Positions 10,557 through 21,825 of a stretch of 64,000 nucleotides of DNA are shown one piece after another. Position 1 is the first letter of the stretch. Each line of letters starts with the position of its first letter. The notes below the pieces were generated by a model that saw only the letters and a list, made by a program, of their open reading frames with translations, searched no databases and had not been told where the DNA came from. This stretch comes from Mastigamoeba balamuthi. Taxonomy: Eukaryota > Evosea > Mastigamoebida > Mastigamoebidae. Both the position numbers and the translations under genes were made by a program. Location: assembly GCA_902651635.1 (NCBI GenBank), contig CACRSC010000045.1, positions 1 through 64,000 on the forward strand, read 5' to 3'.

Positions 10557-12968
10557 ATGGCGGCGAGGACCGCGGAGGAGGTGTTCAGCTCGCTGGGGCT
10601 GGACAAGAAGAGGGCGGCGGACAGCGCCAAGAGCGACAGGATCCGCCCGGCGCTGCTCGACGTCGCGCGGGCCGCGGGCGTCGCCGAGAGCGGCTGCGAC
10701 AAGGCCGTCGGCAACCTGCTCTACGCGCTCGCCACCGAGCTCCCCGCCTCTGTCAGCGCCGACAACCGCACGCTCATCGCCCGCAACATCGCCTCGTCGC
10801 GCCTCACCAGCAAGAACCAGCTCCTCGTCCGTTTCTCTCTCCCTCTCCCCACCTCGATCCGTTGATTTGTGTATACAAAGAGGCGTGTGGGGGAGCCCGC
10901 AGTCGTTTGTTTGTTTGTTCTGTGCCGTTTGGGGGGCGAACAGTGCACTGCTGACACGCGCGCGGGTGGGGCGGGGCACACAGGCGGCGTTCAAGTTCAC
11001 CGAGGCCGCGGGCGCGGCGGCGGTGGCCGAGGAGGCGTTCGACCGGGCGTGCGGCATCGGCGTGACTGTCAGCGCGGCCGACATCGAGCGCGCCGTCTCG
11101 GAGGCCGTCGCTGCGGCGCCCGAGGGCAAGCGCTCGCTGGGCGACGTCATGAAGGCGCTCAAGGCCGACGAGAGGCTGCGCTGGGCCGACCAGGCCGAGG
11201 TCCGCAGGACCCTCGAGCGCCTGCTCCCCGCCTCGGACAAGAAGGCCGACGACAAGAAGCCCGCGGCTGCCGCCCCTCAGCAGCAGCAGCAGCAGAGTGC
11301 GTTCTCGCACATTTCTCGGGAAAATCCCTGCCGGGGATTTGAAAATGTGAATATTACGTGTAATTATTAACCTGTGTGTTTTTTAAATATGACGCGCCGA
11401 CAGAGGCGCAGAAGGACGCGGCGATCGGGGAGCCCGTCGAGGACCCGTCGCTGCCGGCGGCGCAGACGGTGCGCATCGGCGACCTGACGGCGCACAAGGA
11501 GGAGCGCGTGCGCGTGCAGGGCTGGGTGGCCAACGTGCGCGAGGCCTCGAAGAACCTCGTCTTCATCGTGCTGCGCGACGGCACGGGCTACCTGCAGGTC
11601 GTCTTCTCGGGCGCGCGCCTGGCGCACTCGTCGCTGATCGAGAACCGCCTGCTGCGCGAGTGCACCGTCGAGGTCACGGGCACGCTGGGCGCGTTCCCCG
11701 CGGGCAAGAACCCCCCGGACATGCCGCGCGCGTGCCCGCTGGAGCTGCACGCCGACTGGTGGAAGCTCGTCGGCGCGTCGACGATCGAGCTCGAGGCCCT
11801 CGTGACGCCCGAGAGCGACGTCCCGCAGAAGCTCGACCAGCGCCACATCATCCTGCGCGGCCCGCGCGCCTCGTCGATGCTGATCGTCCGCAGCGCCGTG
11901 CTGCAGGCGTTCCGCGAGTGGTACTGGGACAGGCGCTTCATCGAGGTCACGCCGCCCACGATCGTCCAGACCTTCTGCGAGGGCGGCTCGGACCTCTTCA
12001 AGCTCGACTACTACGGCGAGCCCGCGTACATGACGCAGTCGTCGCAGCTCTACCTCGAGACGGTCATCCCCGCCGTCAAGGACACGTTCTGCATCGTACG
12101 TATCACGCAGATATTCCCCCACCCTACGCGTGATATCTAGATATCGCTGATTCCGGGATCTCATATCGTATCTCTTCCCTCCGCCCTTGCAGCTGCCGTC
12201 GTTCCGTGCCGAGAAGAGCAGGACGCCGAGGCACCTGTCCGAGTACACCCACCTCGAGGCTGAGATGGCGTTCATCCAGTTCGAGGACCTGCTGGGCCAC
12301 CTCGAGTCGATCATCTGCGACGTCACCGACAAGGTCATGCAGCGCGTCGGCGACATTGTCATGAACCTCAACCCCAAGTTCGTCGCGCCCAAGCGTCCGT
12401 TCTTCCGCCTGTCGTACCGCCAGGCGATCGAGTACTGCCGCGCCAACAACGTAAGATATTCCCCCGCAGAATCCAGATTTCCTGGTTCCCAGATTTGCGC
12501 ATCAATATCAACTGATTTCTCTGCCGCTAGATCATCAACAGCGAGACGGGCAAGCCGTTTGAGTACGGCGAGGACATCACGGAGAAGCCCGAGCGCGAGA
12601 TGACCAACAGGATCGGCAAGCCCATCCTGATGATGCGGTTCCCGACGGCCATGAAGGCGTTCTACATGCGCAAGTGCGCCGACGACGAGACCGAGACCGA
12701 GTCTGTCGACGTGCTGATGCCGGGCGTCGGCGAGATTGTCGGCGGCTCGATGCGCATCCACAACTACGAGGAGCTCATGAGGGCGTACCAGCGCGTGGGC
12801 ATCGACCCCAAGCCGTACTACTGGTTCACGGACCAGCGCCGCTTCGGCACGACGCCCCACGGAGGCTACGGCATCGGCGTCGAGCGCCTGCTCATGTGGA
12901 TGCTCGGCGAGGACCACATCCGCAACCTCTGCCTCTACCCCCGCTACATCGGCCGCGCCTCCCCCTGA
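10557..12968 (+). CDS. asparaginyl-tRNA synthetase with a GlnRS-type N-terminal domain
   Basis: Exons 10557-10826, 10984-11296, 11404-12095, 12193-12450 and 12531-12968 join in frame to 656 residues. The C-terminal two thirds is a class IIb synthetase: an OB-fold anticodon-binding domain (VRVQGWVANVREA), motif 2 around FRAEKSRTPRHLSEY and motif 3 GGYGIGVERLLMW. It charges tRNA-Asn with asparagine, and the lack of a targeting signal suggests the cytosol. The first 195 residues match the two-part N-terminal RNA-binding region of eukaryotic glutaminyl-tRNA synthetase (FSSLGLDKKRA, DKAVGNLLYALA, CGIGVTVSAADIE, LKWAD-like LRWAD). A Gln-rich linker joins the two parts. That domain normally sits on the class I GlnRS, so this is an unusual fusion. 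The splice joining the parts falls in the linker in phase 1. Confidence 0.93.
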
Positions 12969-13071
12969 AGGCCCCGAGGCCCCTGAGCCAGCTCGACCCC
13001 CCGCAGCGCCCGCAGCGCCCTGATAGCTCCCCCCCCTGTGCTCCCCCATTCGCATCACACCTGCGATGCCT

Positions 13072-13330
13072 TGACAATCAATTGAATCCAAACAGAGAAA
13101 TAGAACAGCTCTTCTCTTTCGTCATTTCCTCGGGACCCCGCAGCGCTCCTCCTGTCTCCTTGTGCTCCCTCCCTGCGCTGCTTTGACAATCAACTGAATT
13201 CAAACAGAGAAATAGAACAGCTTCTCTCTTCTCTCGCTATTCCCCCGGCCAGAAGAGTAGGGGCCACACACACCACCCACAGTCAATTGATGCCAAACAG
13301 AGAAACAGAACAGCTTCTCTCCTCTCTCGG
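13072..13330. repeat. three spaced copies of a 45-50 base repeat after AsnRS
   Basis: Copies at about 13072-13120, 13184-13235 and 13281-13330 share a core (CAATCAATTGAATCCAAACA then GAGAAATAGAACAGC and TTCTCT runs). They lie in the 3' flank of AsnRS, separated by unrelated GC-rich spacers, and are lower in GC than their surroundings. Confidence 0.8.
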
Positions 13331-13583
13331 TGCCGGTCAGCTGGCCTGAACACTCGCACCGACGGCAATCCTCCACGGACCGAAGGCCAAGGCTCCTGTG
13401 TTGTCCCCTGGCGGCTGAACACAGCGCCACGAGTGAGAGGTACGCGCAGGCATTTCCTACGCAAAATTGATCCCGACGGGAGATATTCCTATCTTTACGG
13501 ATCGCCAATACGCCCGCGATTCTTCTCATAATCCTCTCGTTTCGCGGATTGCCGGGGGGCGCTTCTCACGCGCTTCACGGCGG

Positions 13584-15859
13584 ATGGAGGCCCTCTCGGA
13601 CGAGGTGGTGCTCGAGGTCGCCCGGCGCCTGCCCGCCGCCGCCGACCTCTGCTCGCTGTCGCAGACGTGCCGCCGCCTGCGCGCCCTCTGCGCCGACGAC
13701 TCGCTCTGGCGCTCCCTCGCCCTCGCCCGCTGGCCCAAGGTCACCCTCCCCCTCTCCCCCCCTCCTCCGCCCTCTGACCCGCCTCTCCACTCCTCGCGTG
13801 TGCAGTTTGTGGCGACGGATCTGGCGATACCCGTGCACGGGCTCGAGTACTACGCGCTGATGGCGCTGCCGCTGGGGCGCCAGCAGCCCACGTGGCTCCG
13901 CGTCTTCGCCCGCAGGTCCACCTGCGAGCGGGCCGTCCGCGACAAGTCCAGCCCCGCCGAGAAAAAGGTCGGCGCCGGCCCGAACCCGTCGGAGAGCCGT
14001 CGCGAGAGACGCTGACCCTTGGGGGGTGGGGCGCTGCTGCCCACAGGACTGCGCGGGGTACATCGACGTGGGGAACAACGCGTTCAGGAAGGCGCGCGAG
14101 GTGGCCGCTGCCCCGGAGCCGGACGCGGGGCTGGTGGCCGACATGTGGGCGACGGCCTGCGACAACTACGAGTCGGCCGTCTGCGTGGCGGCAGCGGGCG
14201 GCAGCGGCAGCGGGGGGGCCGTGGGGCCGCAGGACGCGGGCGCCCACGACGCGAGCGTCTCGATGCGCAACTGGGGCGTCTGCCTGCACGAGCTGTCGCT
14301 GCTGCACGCCTTCCACGCCCCGCAGGCCGCTGCCCTGGTCGCCCTGTCGTACAGGGTCCTCGACGTGCGTCTGTGCCCCCGAGCAGGGGGGGCTGGGGGA
14401 AGGGGAGGGACTGTTCCCCCCGCCCTCGCCCTTCGCCCTTCGCTCTCTCGCTCTCTCTCTCTCTCTGGAGACCTGACCGTGAGCTCGCAGAGGGCGTGCG
14501 TGCTGAACCCGAGCAGCGAGTCGCCACCGCTGGCGTGGGCGAGGGTCCTGAGGCACCAGGGCACCGACGAGCTGCGGTTCGGTACGAAGGAGGCGGCGCA
14601 CATGTTCTTCCACGAGAGCAACGCCAAGGCGCGCACGCACCCCGGGGGCACTCGCTCGGTACGAGGCGCTCACAGAGGGGTCGGCCCCTGCCTCCACCGT
14701 CCCCTCGCAGTGCGCAGAGACGAGGCGAGCGCACGGGGACAGCGTCGAGGTGCTGCTGACGCAGGCGAGCAACCTGCAGTCCATCTTCAAAACGCCCCTG
14801 CAGGGAACGCAGTGCGCTGCCCATGGACACCCATGGCAGAAACATCGCTCACAGAGCAGCCCCGCCCGTGCAGGTGGCCCGACGTGGAGCGCTCCATCGT
14901 CGAGTGCGAGGAGGTCCTCACGCGGGCTGCGAACCTCAAGTGCCCCCCCGCCTGCCCCGCTTCCGTGCTCCCCCACTCCGCGTCGTGCACTTTCTCACTG
15001 ACCGACGGACAACGCGCCCGCCCATGCCAGCAACAGCAGCGTCGAGGCCGTGCAGAACCTCGCGTGGACGTACTCCCAGCACGGCGAGCTGTTGCTCGAG
15101 GCGGGCGGAGATATCACCAGGTGGGCAGCAGCCGCACCAGCCCTCCCTCCTCTCTGACGCGCGAGTTCCGCCTGTGCAGGGCCGACGAGCTCTACACGAC
15201 CTCATCCGAGTTCTACCAGCGAACGTACGCGCTGTCCCCCAAGGCGGAGACGCTGGACCAGTGGGGCAACGTCTTCTTCGAGCTCGTGAGTCTCCGCCTT
15301 GCAGCCTCCTCCCCCTCGTCCTCCTGACGGCCAGGGCTGGCAGGCGAAGCTGCACACGGACGAGGAGCACATCGCCACAACGTACCTGCGGAGGGCCATC
15401 GACAAGTACGACGAGGCCATGCGACTGGAGCCCAACTACAAGTCCTGCCTGTGCTCGCGCGGCATCTGCTACCTGTGGCTCGCCAAGCTCTCGATCCTCT
15501 CGTCGGCCATGAGCGTCAGCGGCGGCGGCAGCAGGGCAGCGCGGGACTACGGCAAGGAGGCCAAGAAGATGTTCGCGTCGCTGGGCGTCGACCACATACG
15601 GACGTACAACATGGCGTGCCTGTACAGCGTCCTGGGCAAGCAGGCCAAGTGCGAGGAGTGGCTGCGCAAGTGCTGCGCGTGCAACGGGCTCAGCGCGGGG
15701 CTGCTGGACCAGGACACGGACTTTGACAGCGTGCGGGACTCGCAGTGGTTCCAGGCGCTGCGCGAGGAGCTGCTGCACACCAACTGCAAGGTCCCCGAGA
15801 GCGGTTTCCGCCTGCATGTGTTCGAGGGCAGGCACGTCAAGCACAACCCAGCCCCCTAG
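13584..15859 (+). CDS. F-box protein with TPR-like repeats
   Basis: Nine exons (13584-13739, 13806-13967, 14047-14364, 14491-14658, 14711-14811, 14874-14939, 15031-15120, 15180-15285, 15335-15859) splice in frame with GT-AG ends to 563 residues. Residues 1-50 form a clear F-box (LSDEVVLEVARRLP, SLSQTCRRLRALC, SLWRSLALARWP). The rest is helical repeat, TPR-like at several points, for example YLRRAIDKYDEAMRLEPNY and TYNMACLYSVLGKQAKCEEW near the C-terminus. F-box proteins bring substrates to SCF ubiquitin ligases through Skp1, with the repeats as substrate-binding part; that role is inferred from the architecture. Intron 3 contains a CT-dinucleotide run. The protein ends shortly after a basic HVKHNP segment. 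Confidence 0.85.
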
Positions 15860-16070
15860 AGCCAGCAGGCAGCAGAGCGGCTCAGAACACGACACACTGT
15901 TGTACCGCTGTTAAGACTGCATGCATGCATCCTATCCTGCCGTCTGTTACTGTCCTGTGGCACAATTCAACGCACTCCTCTTGGCACTGGGGGCAGGGTC
16001 GGCTGGCGGAGATCATATCAGTTATCAAGGAGAAAATCTTGTCTTTGGGATTGGATTGGGGAGTGAGGTG

Positions 16071-16257
16071 GACCACACACTGCTGTAGTGCAATACAGAG
16101 GCGATCCTGCTGTGGCACGCGGCAAGCCGACGTGTGGCTCCACAGCCCTCACGAAAAATGAGTTTAATATCGTCCTAGACCATAGTCTAGGTATCAGATA
16201 TTAAGCTGATAAGAACAGATACTACACTTGATCTTAGCCAAAAGGCCGAGAAGGTAT
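16071..16257 (-). ncRNA. U2 spliceosomal snRNA
   Basis: Read on the minus strand, the RNA begins ATACCTTCTCGGCCTTTTGG at 16257 and continues with AAGATCAAGTGTAGTATCTG, which holds the branch-point-pairing GTAGTA. The stem-loop IIa sequence CTTATCAGCTTAATATCTGA follows, then a stem IIb with a CTAGAC/GTCTAG pairing and an AT-rich Sm-site region. The 3' half can form stems III and IV, with a TATTGCACTAC loop like the U2A'/B'' site. The exact 3' end (near 16071) is estimated from the closing of stem IV. U2 pairs with the intron branch point, consistent with the many introns in this window. Confidence 0.95.
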
Positions 16258-17218
16258 GAATCCTAAGAAATTCCGCGTGCGCGTGCCATTGGGGCCCCGG
16301 AAAAACACAATTATGGGTCCACAGGCGCCGGCTACGGGACATATCGCCCAAATGACGTCAACAGCAAAAATAAACATTGTTCGTCCCGGAGGCATCCGAA
16401 ACGGACGCGGACGCGCTGGCGTGACGTGTCAGAGTCACGCCACACCAGCACAGATCGGGTGACACGTCATATCACGCGCACGTGGCAGGCTCCGACGGAG
16501 TACGCAATGCACCTGCTTGACACGGGTCGTCGGAATGATGACATACCGGTGACGTGGCACCACCGGTTCCAAATCTTGCGTCATAACGGGAAGAGACGTC
16601 GTTACAATGGCGTTGCAATTTGTGCCATTGCGATGGTAGCAATTGGTATGGCCGTCATCGACGAAATATGCACCTTTCCAAATGAGGCAATTGCTCACAT
16701 AACCCATAGTGCAACGGGCAGATACGGAAATCTCCATTCCACGAATCAGCGATCTCAAGGTACTGACAACCGAGTGACGATCAATGACGTGTCAGGCTGT
16801 ATGATTCCATTTTGCCATTTCCATCGGATTAGTCGGGCATTCACCACGTAACGATAGGGTATGTGAGTGCAGCAGTGGCGGAGGGAATCCCGTGCTGCTG
16901 TAGCTTTCAGGAACCGCCGTACTGCTGTGACCCCTCGCAGGGGCGATGCAGAACACCCTCAGAAGATTCGATCACAACGCATCAGACACTGCCATACCCC
17001 ACCCGTCGGTCGGCAAGAAGCAGCCATGAACTCTGCTTGCCAGCTGACTCGCACTCTGGGCCCAACGCCACGCGACGCTGAGATACAAGGGGGCTGATTC
17101 GCCCCTACGTCAATATCGCCACGTTGGCGACTCCCGGGGGCGATAATATCCGGCGCACAACAACCACGCGTATCGGCGCCGCCAGAGCATTGCAGCAGAG
17201 CAGAGCAGAGCCCACCCC
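16258..17218. promoter_or_regulatory. U2 promoter and intergenic DNA rich in TGACGT motifs
   Basis: No protein gene is supported. From about 16353 to 16800 the hexamer TGACGT or its complement ACGTCA recurs at least six times, next to several near matches (TGACAT, CGTCATC). The first is part of TGACGTCAACAGCA at 16353-16366. The cluster lies directly upstream of U2 and is a good candidate for its control region. Nothing is recognised from 16860 to 17218 beyond the promoter of the next gene. Confidence 0.5.
16353..16366 (-). promoter_or_regulatory. TGACGTCAACAGCA box upstream of U2
   Basis: This box (written on the plus strand) is identical over 14 bases to that before AsnRS. It sits about 95 bases upstream of the U2 transcription start, in a position comparable to proximal elements of snRNA genes. 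Orientation relative to the transcript is opposite to that at AsnRS. Confidence 0.45.
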
Positions 17219-19825
17219 ATGAGCCTCCCTACTGCCGCGGCGCTGGCCATCGCCCTCGCCCTCTTCGCCTCCGCTGCTCTCAGCTCAGCGCCCCGCGGCG
17301 TCGCCCCTGCCGGTCAGCCCAACAGCTCCCCCGTCAGCGCGTTTTACCCGCTCCCCCCCAGCGTCTCTCACGGCAGGGGCTCGGTTTAAAAAACGCGATA
17401 CGCGATATCAGACACGGCGAGGTACGCTGCGGCGACGTTCTCCTGCGACCAGGGCAGCACGACCATCGACCGCGCGAGGGTCAACGACGACTACTGCGAC
17501 TGCCACGACGGTTCCGACGAGCCCGGTAACAAAACCCCCTCAGCAAAAATAACAATGAAACCCGCAAAACGCGGCACTCTCTCCCCCCGTCTCTACCGCG
17601 CAGCGCCGGCCCCCGCGCGCCGCGCCAGCCGCGCCACACTGGGCCCGCCTCCCTGGCGAGCGGAAACCGAATGGTCCCGGGCCCGGCGCCGGGGCCGTGG
17701 CCGCGCCGTTTTCTTTTCGCGGGTTCCATGGAACGCGTGGGGCGAAACGCGCGTGTCGCTGATGACGTGTCCTCAGGGACGGCGGCGTGCGCCAACGGGA
17801 GGTACTGGTGCCACAACAGGTACCACAGCGCCGAGCACGTGCCCTCGTCGCGCGTCAACGACGGCATCTGCGGTGCGCCCCGGCCGGCGGCCTATTTTTG
17901 CATTTTCGCGATCTGAATCTCGAAATTCCCCCCCGGCCGTGTTCCGGGAAACCAGACTGCTGCGACGGCTCGGACGAGTGGGAGGGCACCGTCGCGTGCG
18001 CCAACAACTGCAAGGAGCTCGGCGCGGCGGCGCGCAAGGCGGCCCGCGAGGCGCTGGACGCTGTGCGCGGGGGCGTGGAGGAGCGCGGGCGCATGGCCCA
18101 GCGCGCCCAGCAGGCCCTCGACGCCAAGCGCGCAGAGCTCGAGAGCCTCAAGTGAGCGCCTCCAATTTCCCCCCGTATGGCACCGGTTAACGCGCTGCTA
18201 CCAAGGGCCGCCGTGGGGCCGCAGGAGGCCGCTGTCCAGGCCGCGGACGGTGCGCAGCCGCTTGCTTGGCGCCCTCTTTGCTGACGGCGTTGTGGGCGCG
18301 TGCGCAGCGGCACTGAAGGCCGTGCAGGAGACCGAGACGAAGCTGAGGGAGGCCGCCGATCAGGCCAAGAAGCAGGCCGAGGAGGCCGAGGCCGCCAAGA
18401 AGGCCGCCGAGCCACAGCAGCCGCAGCAGCAGGAGGCCGAGGCGCAGGAGGGGCAGCAGGAGGCCGAGGCGCAGGAGGGGCAGCAGCAGCAGCAGGCTGC
18501 GGCGAAGGAGGGCGAGCAGGCGCCCACGATGGAGCCGATGCCGTCGATGGACGAGGCCAAGGCGTCTGTGGGCTGGGGCCTCAAGAGCAAGATCCAGGGC
18601 ACCCCCGACGGCCAGGAGCCCCCCAAGGACGCCGAGCCCGTCCCTTCCTCTCCCGAGGCCGCCGCCACGTACGCCCCGTCGCCCGCCCACCTCTTGCAGG
18701 GTCCGAGGGCCCGCACGCAGCGCACTGAGGCGCAACACACGCCCGCAGCGAGGAGCCCAAGGCAGAGGAGCCGCCCAAGGAGGAGGAGAAGCCCAGCCCC
18801 GAGATGGAGGCCGCGCAGAACGGTACACACAGCACCCCACAGCAGCGACACACACGCGCACGCACACACGCGACGGCACACACACACACAAACGACCGGC
18901 CACCACGAGCGCGCTGTTCGCGCTGCGCTCCAGAACCGACGAACCCGCCGCCGAGCCCCCCGTCACCGCCGCGGTTTGCCAATGCCATTCCCGCCTGCCC
19001 CCTCCCCTCCGCCCTCCCCCCCACGCAGAGCGCAACGGCGAGGCGGCGGACGACGACGACGACGACGAGTACGACGACTACCTCGACGAGGACGCGTCGT
19101 GGGCCGACAGAGTCGTCGCGGCGGCGAGGTCTGTCGCCAGGACCGTCGGCAGGCTGTTCGGGGGCAAGCGCCCGCGCAGCAGCAGCGGCGCCCAGCGGAG
19201 GCGCAGGGACCGGACCGCTCCCGCGGCCCCAGTAGAATCCGCCGGTTTGAACCCACACGCACCCCAACGCACTCGCACAACGTCGTCCCCCGCGCCTGCG
19301 CGCGTGTCCCCCCGCCCCTGACGTGCCCCCGGCGCGCGCGCAGCTGTCAGGGAGGCGCGGGAGAAGCTGGACCAGGCCAACAGCGCGCTGTCGGGGACGC
19401 GGGGCAAGATCAGCGACGTGGAGAAGGAGCTGGCGACAGACTACGGCAGCGACTCGTGCTACTACGAGCTGCGCGGCAAGTGCTTCGGTGTGCCCGCCGA
19501 CGAGTACACGTACGAGGTCTGCTTCTACCAGAACGCCAACCAGAAGTCGGCCAGCGGCGGCTCGACGCTGCTGGGCAACTGGGACAAGTGGGACGGCGTC
19601 CACATGCTCTACTCCAACGGCCTCAAGTGCTGGAACGGCCCCGACCGCTCGCTCAACGTCGAGGTCCTCTGCGGCGCCGAGACCAAGGCGCTCTCGGCCA
19701 GCGAGCCCGGGCGCTGCGAGTACGCCATGCGCCTGCAGACGCCCTGCGCGTGCGAGGCCGCCGAGCTCGAGAGGCGCCAGGCTGTGGTCCGCCAGTACGA
19801 GGCCGAGGACAGCGTCTCCGACTGA
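17219..19825 (+). CDS. glucosidase II beta subunit (PRKCSH-like)
   Basis: Nine exons (17219-17312, 17412-17525, 17777-17872, 17956-18151, 18206-18249, 18308-18668, 18749-18822, 19029-19244, 19344-19825) splice in frame to 558 residues. Residues 1-24 form a signal peptide. Two LDL-receptor-class-A-like Cys modules follow (VNDDYCDCHDGSDEPG; VNDGICDCCDGSDEW), each with the acidic calcium-binding signature. A long coiled coil comes next, expanded by Gln/Glu/Ala repeats, then an acidic Asp run, and a C-terminal MRH domain (YYELRGKCF, NWDKWDG, CEYAMRLQTPC). The subunit recruits trimming glucosidase to N-glycans in the ER lumen. The protein ends in SVSD and lacks an HDEL-type retention signal. Exon 5 is only 44 bases. 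Confidence 0.92.
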
Positions 19826-21088
19826 ATACATACAGCTCTCGCATAGAGTTGCTGCTCCGACCCTCAGCCGCCCCTGCCGTCTCGTCTCGCGCCGTCTCCT
19901 GTCTTTTGCGTTCATATCACTTCTGGCTAGGATCGACGGAGACTGTCTCGGCGCATTACTGCAGTCACGGAGCTGTGTGGCTCGCGTTGGCTCCGGGCTG
20001 CAGATGCTGGTTAGTGACAGCAGTGACAGCAACGAGAGTCTGCGTTACACGAGCAACGCTTCCGAATTCCTCTTAGGGCGGCGGGAGCCCCTCGTCCTCG
20101 CAGCCCACGGCCGCAGACAACAGGAGGGGGGCACTTCATGCAAGGGGCAGGGGCGAGTGGGTGGGCTGGCGTGGGACCAACGGGGGTATCTCGAGGGGGT
20201 GCGGGGGAGCGTCTGCTGCCCCCCACTGAGCCCGCGGGTATCCATGTAAGCTCTCACGCACCTCCGCCCCCCCGGTGAAGCCCCTCCCAGCAGGCCACCA
20301 GGCCACCGACCACCCAGGGCCCTCTGGTGGGCCGAGGGCGTCATGGGCGATGCGAGGGCCTGGGCCACTGCAGTGGTGCTGCTGCGGCAGGCCGCTGCCA
20401 GTCCTCGGGAGGGCCGTCGCCGACCATTCTGTCTCCCGCGGGTCGCGGGCGCTGGCTGAGGACACGCAGCGCTCGGGGCACGTCCAAGGAGGGCCTCAGG
20501 AGCTCTCTCACACCCCGAGTCCACCTTTCCTCGGGTCGCATGATTAAGAGGGGAGGTGCCGAGCGCAGCAGGCGGTCTCTGGAGTTGTGAAAGACCTCGG
20601 GGGGGCCTCTGGGGGGTCCTCTGGGGAGGAGGGGGAAGTAAGGTAAGTATACCTTGGGAGCACAGGGCCCTGAACCTGCGAGATCACAACAGAGTTAACT
20701 TGTGCAGAGCCCTCTCTGCTGCCTCGTCACGCGAGGTGATGCGGCGTGCGGCCTATCACCCCCTATATGCGAGGAGACGCGGCGACACCGTGTGCAATAA
20801 CGAAGAGGCTCCCGGGGTCGTCGAGGGCCTCCTGCTCTCGCAGGGCATCTCTCTGCGTGGACGGCGGGGTGCACCTGAGCTGTGCAGGGCGTTGAGCTTC
20901 GCTGAGGTCCACCTTCCATGAATTTCTTCTGTGTCTTCGTTCGGTTCCGCCACGCGTCACGGATTTTGCGTACCCCAAAATCCGTGACGTTGGTGAGCAC
21001 CGTGGGGGTGCGGAATGCCCTCTCGACCCGCCGGAGATAACCGCATCGGCCATTATCTTCCCACAGAAGCCAACAGAACCGCTACGAC
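19826..21088. other. long intergenic stretch with a strong hairpin
   Basis: No gene is supported in these 1.26 kb. Frames on both strands are short and unlike known families. The only clear structure is a 14-base-pair perfect inverted repeat at 20955-20989, listed separately. Confidence 0.5.
20955..20989. repeat. perfect 14-bp inverted repeat (hairpin)
   Basis: The arms CGTCACGGATTTTG (20955-20968) and CAAAATCCGTGACG (20976-20989) are exact complements with a seven-base loop. It could be a transcription or RNA-processing structure or a protein-binding palindrome; nothing around it decides which. Confidence 0.8.
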
Positions 21089-21701
21089 ATGCAGACGACG
21101 CAGTGCGGCAGCGCCGAGCCCTGCAGCGACTGGAGGCGCCTGGGCCCCGAGGAGCTGGCCGACCACATCGAGCAGACGCACCACGCGCGGGCGTGGAGCG
21201 AGCTGCCGAGGCTGGGGGCCCTCGTCGACGAGGTGGCCCGGGCGCACGGGGCGCGCCACCCCGAGCTGGGGCGTGTGCGCGAGGCCTACCACAAGATGAG
21301 GGCCAACCTCGAGTCGCACCTCCGCAAGGAGGAGCGCGTGCTCTTCCCCGTCATCCGCAGCCTGGCGGGCAGCAAGCCCTACCCCTTCCCCCAGGTACGA
21401 CGAGCTTCCGCGACCCACGAACTGCGAGACCCACTTACAGCACACGACGACGCCGCAGAGGCTGAGCGTGTCGGGGCCGGTGGCGGTGATGAGGAGCGAG
21501 CACGAGGCCGTGGGGAGGCTGTTCAGCGAGATGAGGGAGGCCACGGGAGGGTTCGCGACGCCAGAGGACGGGGACGAGGCGTACCGCGAGCTGATGCAGG
21601 GCATCGCGGCCCTCGAGGCCGACACGCACGTGCACGCGGGCAAGGAGGACGACGTCCTGTTCCCCCGCGCCGTGGAGCTCGACGCACATGCCGTCGCGTG
21701 A
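21089..21701 (+). CDS. Ric/YtfE-like hemerythrin-domain di-iron protein
   Basis: Two exons (21089-21394, 21459-21701) join in phase 0 to 182 residues. The protein has two HHE hemerythrin-type halves with the expected ligands: ADHIEQTHH, HGARHPEL and LESHLRKEERVLFP in the first, MRSEHEAVG and DTHVHAGKEDDVLFPRA in the second. This pattern is that of the Ric (YtfE/ScdA) family, whose di-iron centre helps repair iron-sulfur clusters damaged by nitric oxide or oxidants. The short ScdA N-terminal domain is absent from the frame. The family is mainly bacterial, so lateral transfer is likely; the intron and local base composition show it is established in this genome. An upstream coding exon ending at the acceptor near 21067 is possible. 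Confidence 0.85.
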
Positions 21702-21825
21702 AGCAGAGTTATCCTAGGGTGGCTCCTTGTTCGTGGTGCTGGCAGCAAACGAACCGACCAGACATACCACAGGGATGCTGCATGGGCAATACAAATCCCT
21801 GTTTTTCTGCTTAACTTACTGTAAG

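Noticed and set aside
20641-20700. Possible U1 snRNA: the minus strand from 20650 reads ATACTTACCT, the exact U1 5' end
   Set aside because: The following bases are long C-rich runs, and neither the stem-loop I/II loop sequences nor a Sm site of U1 type could be found, so a chance match is more likely.
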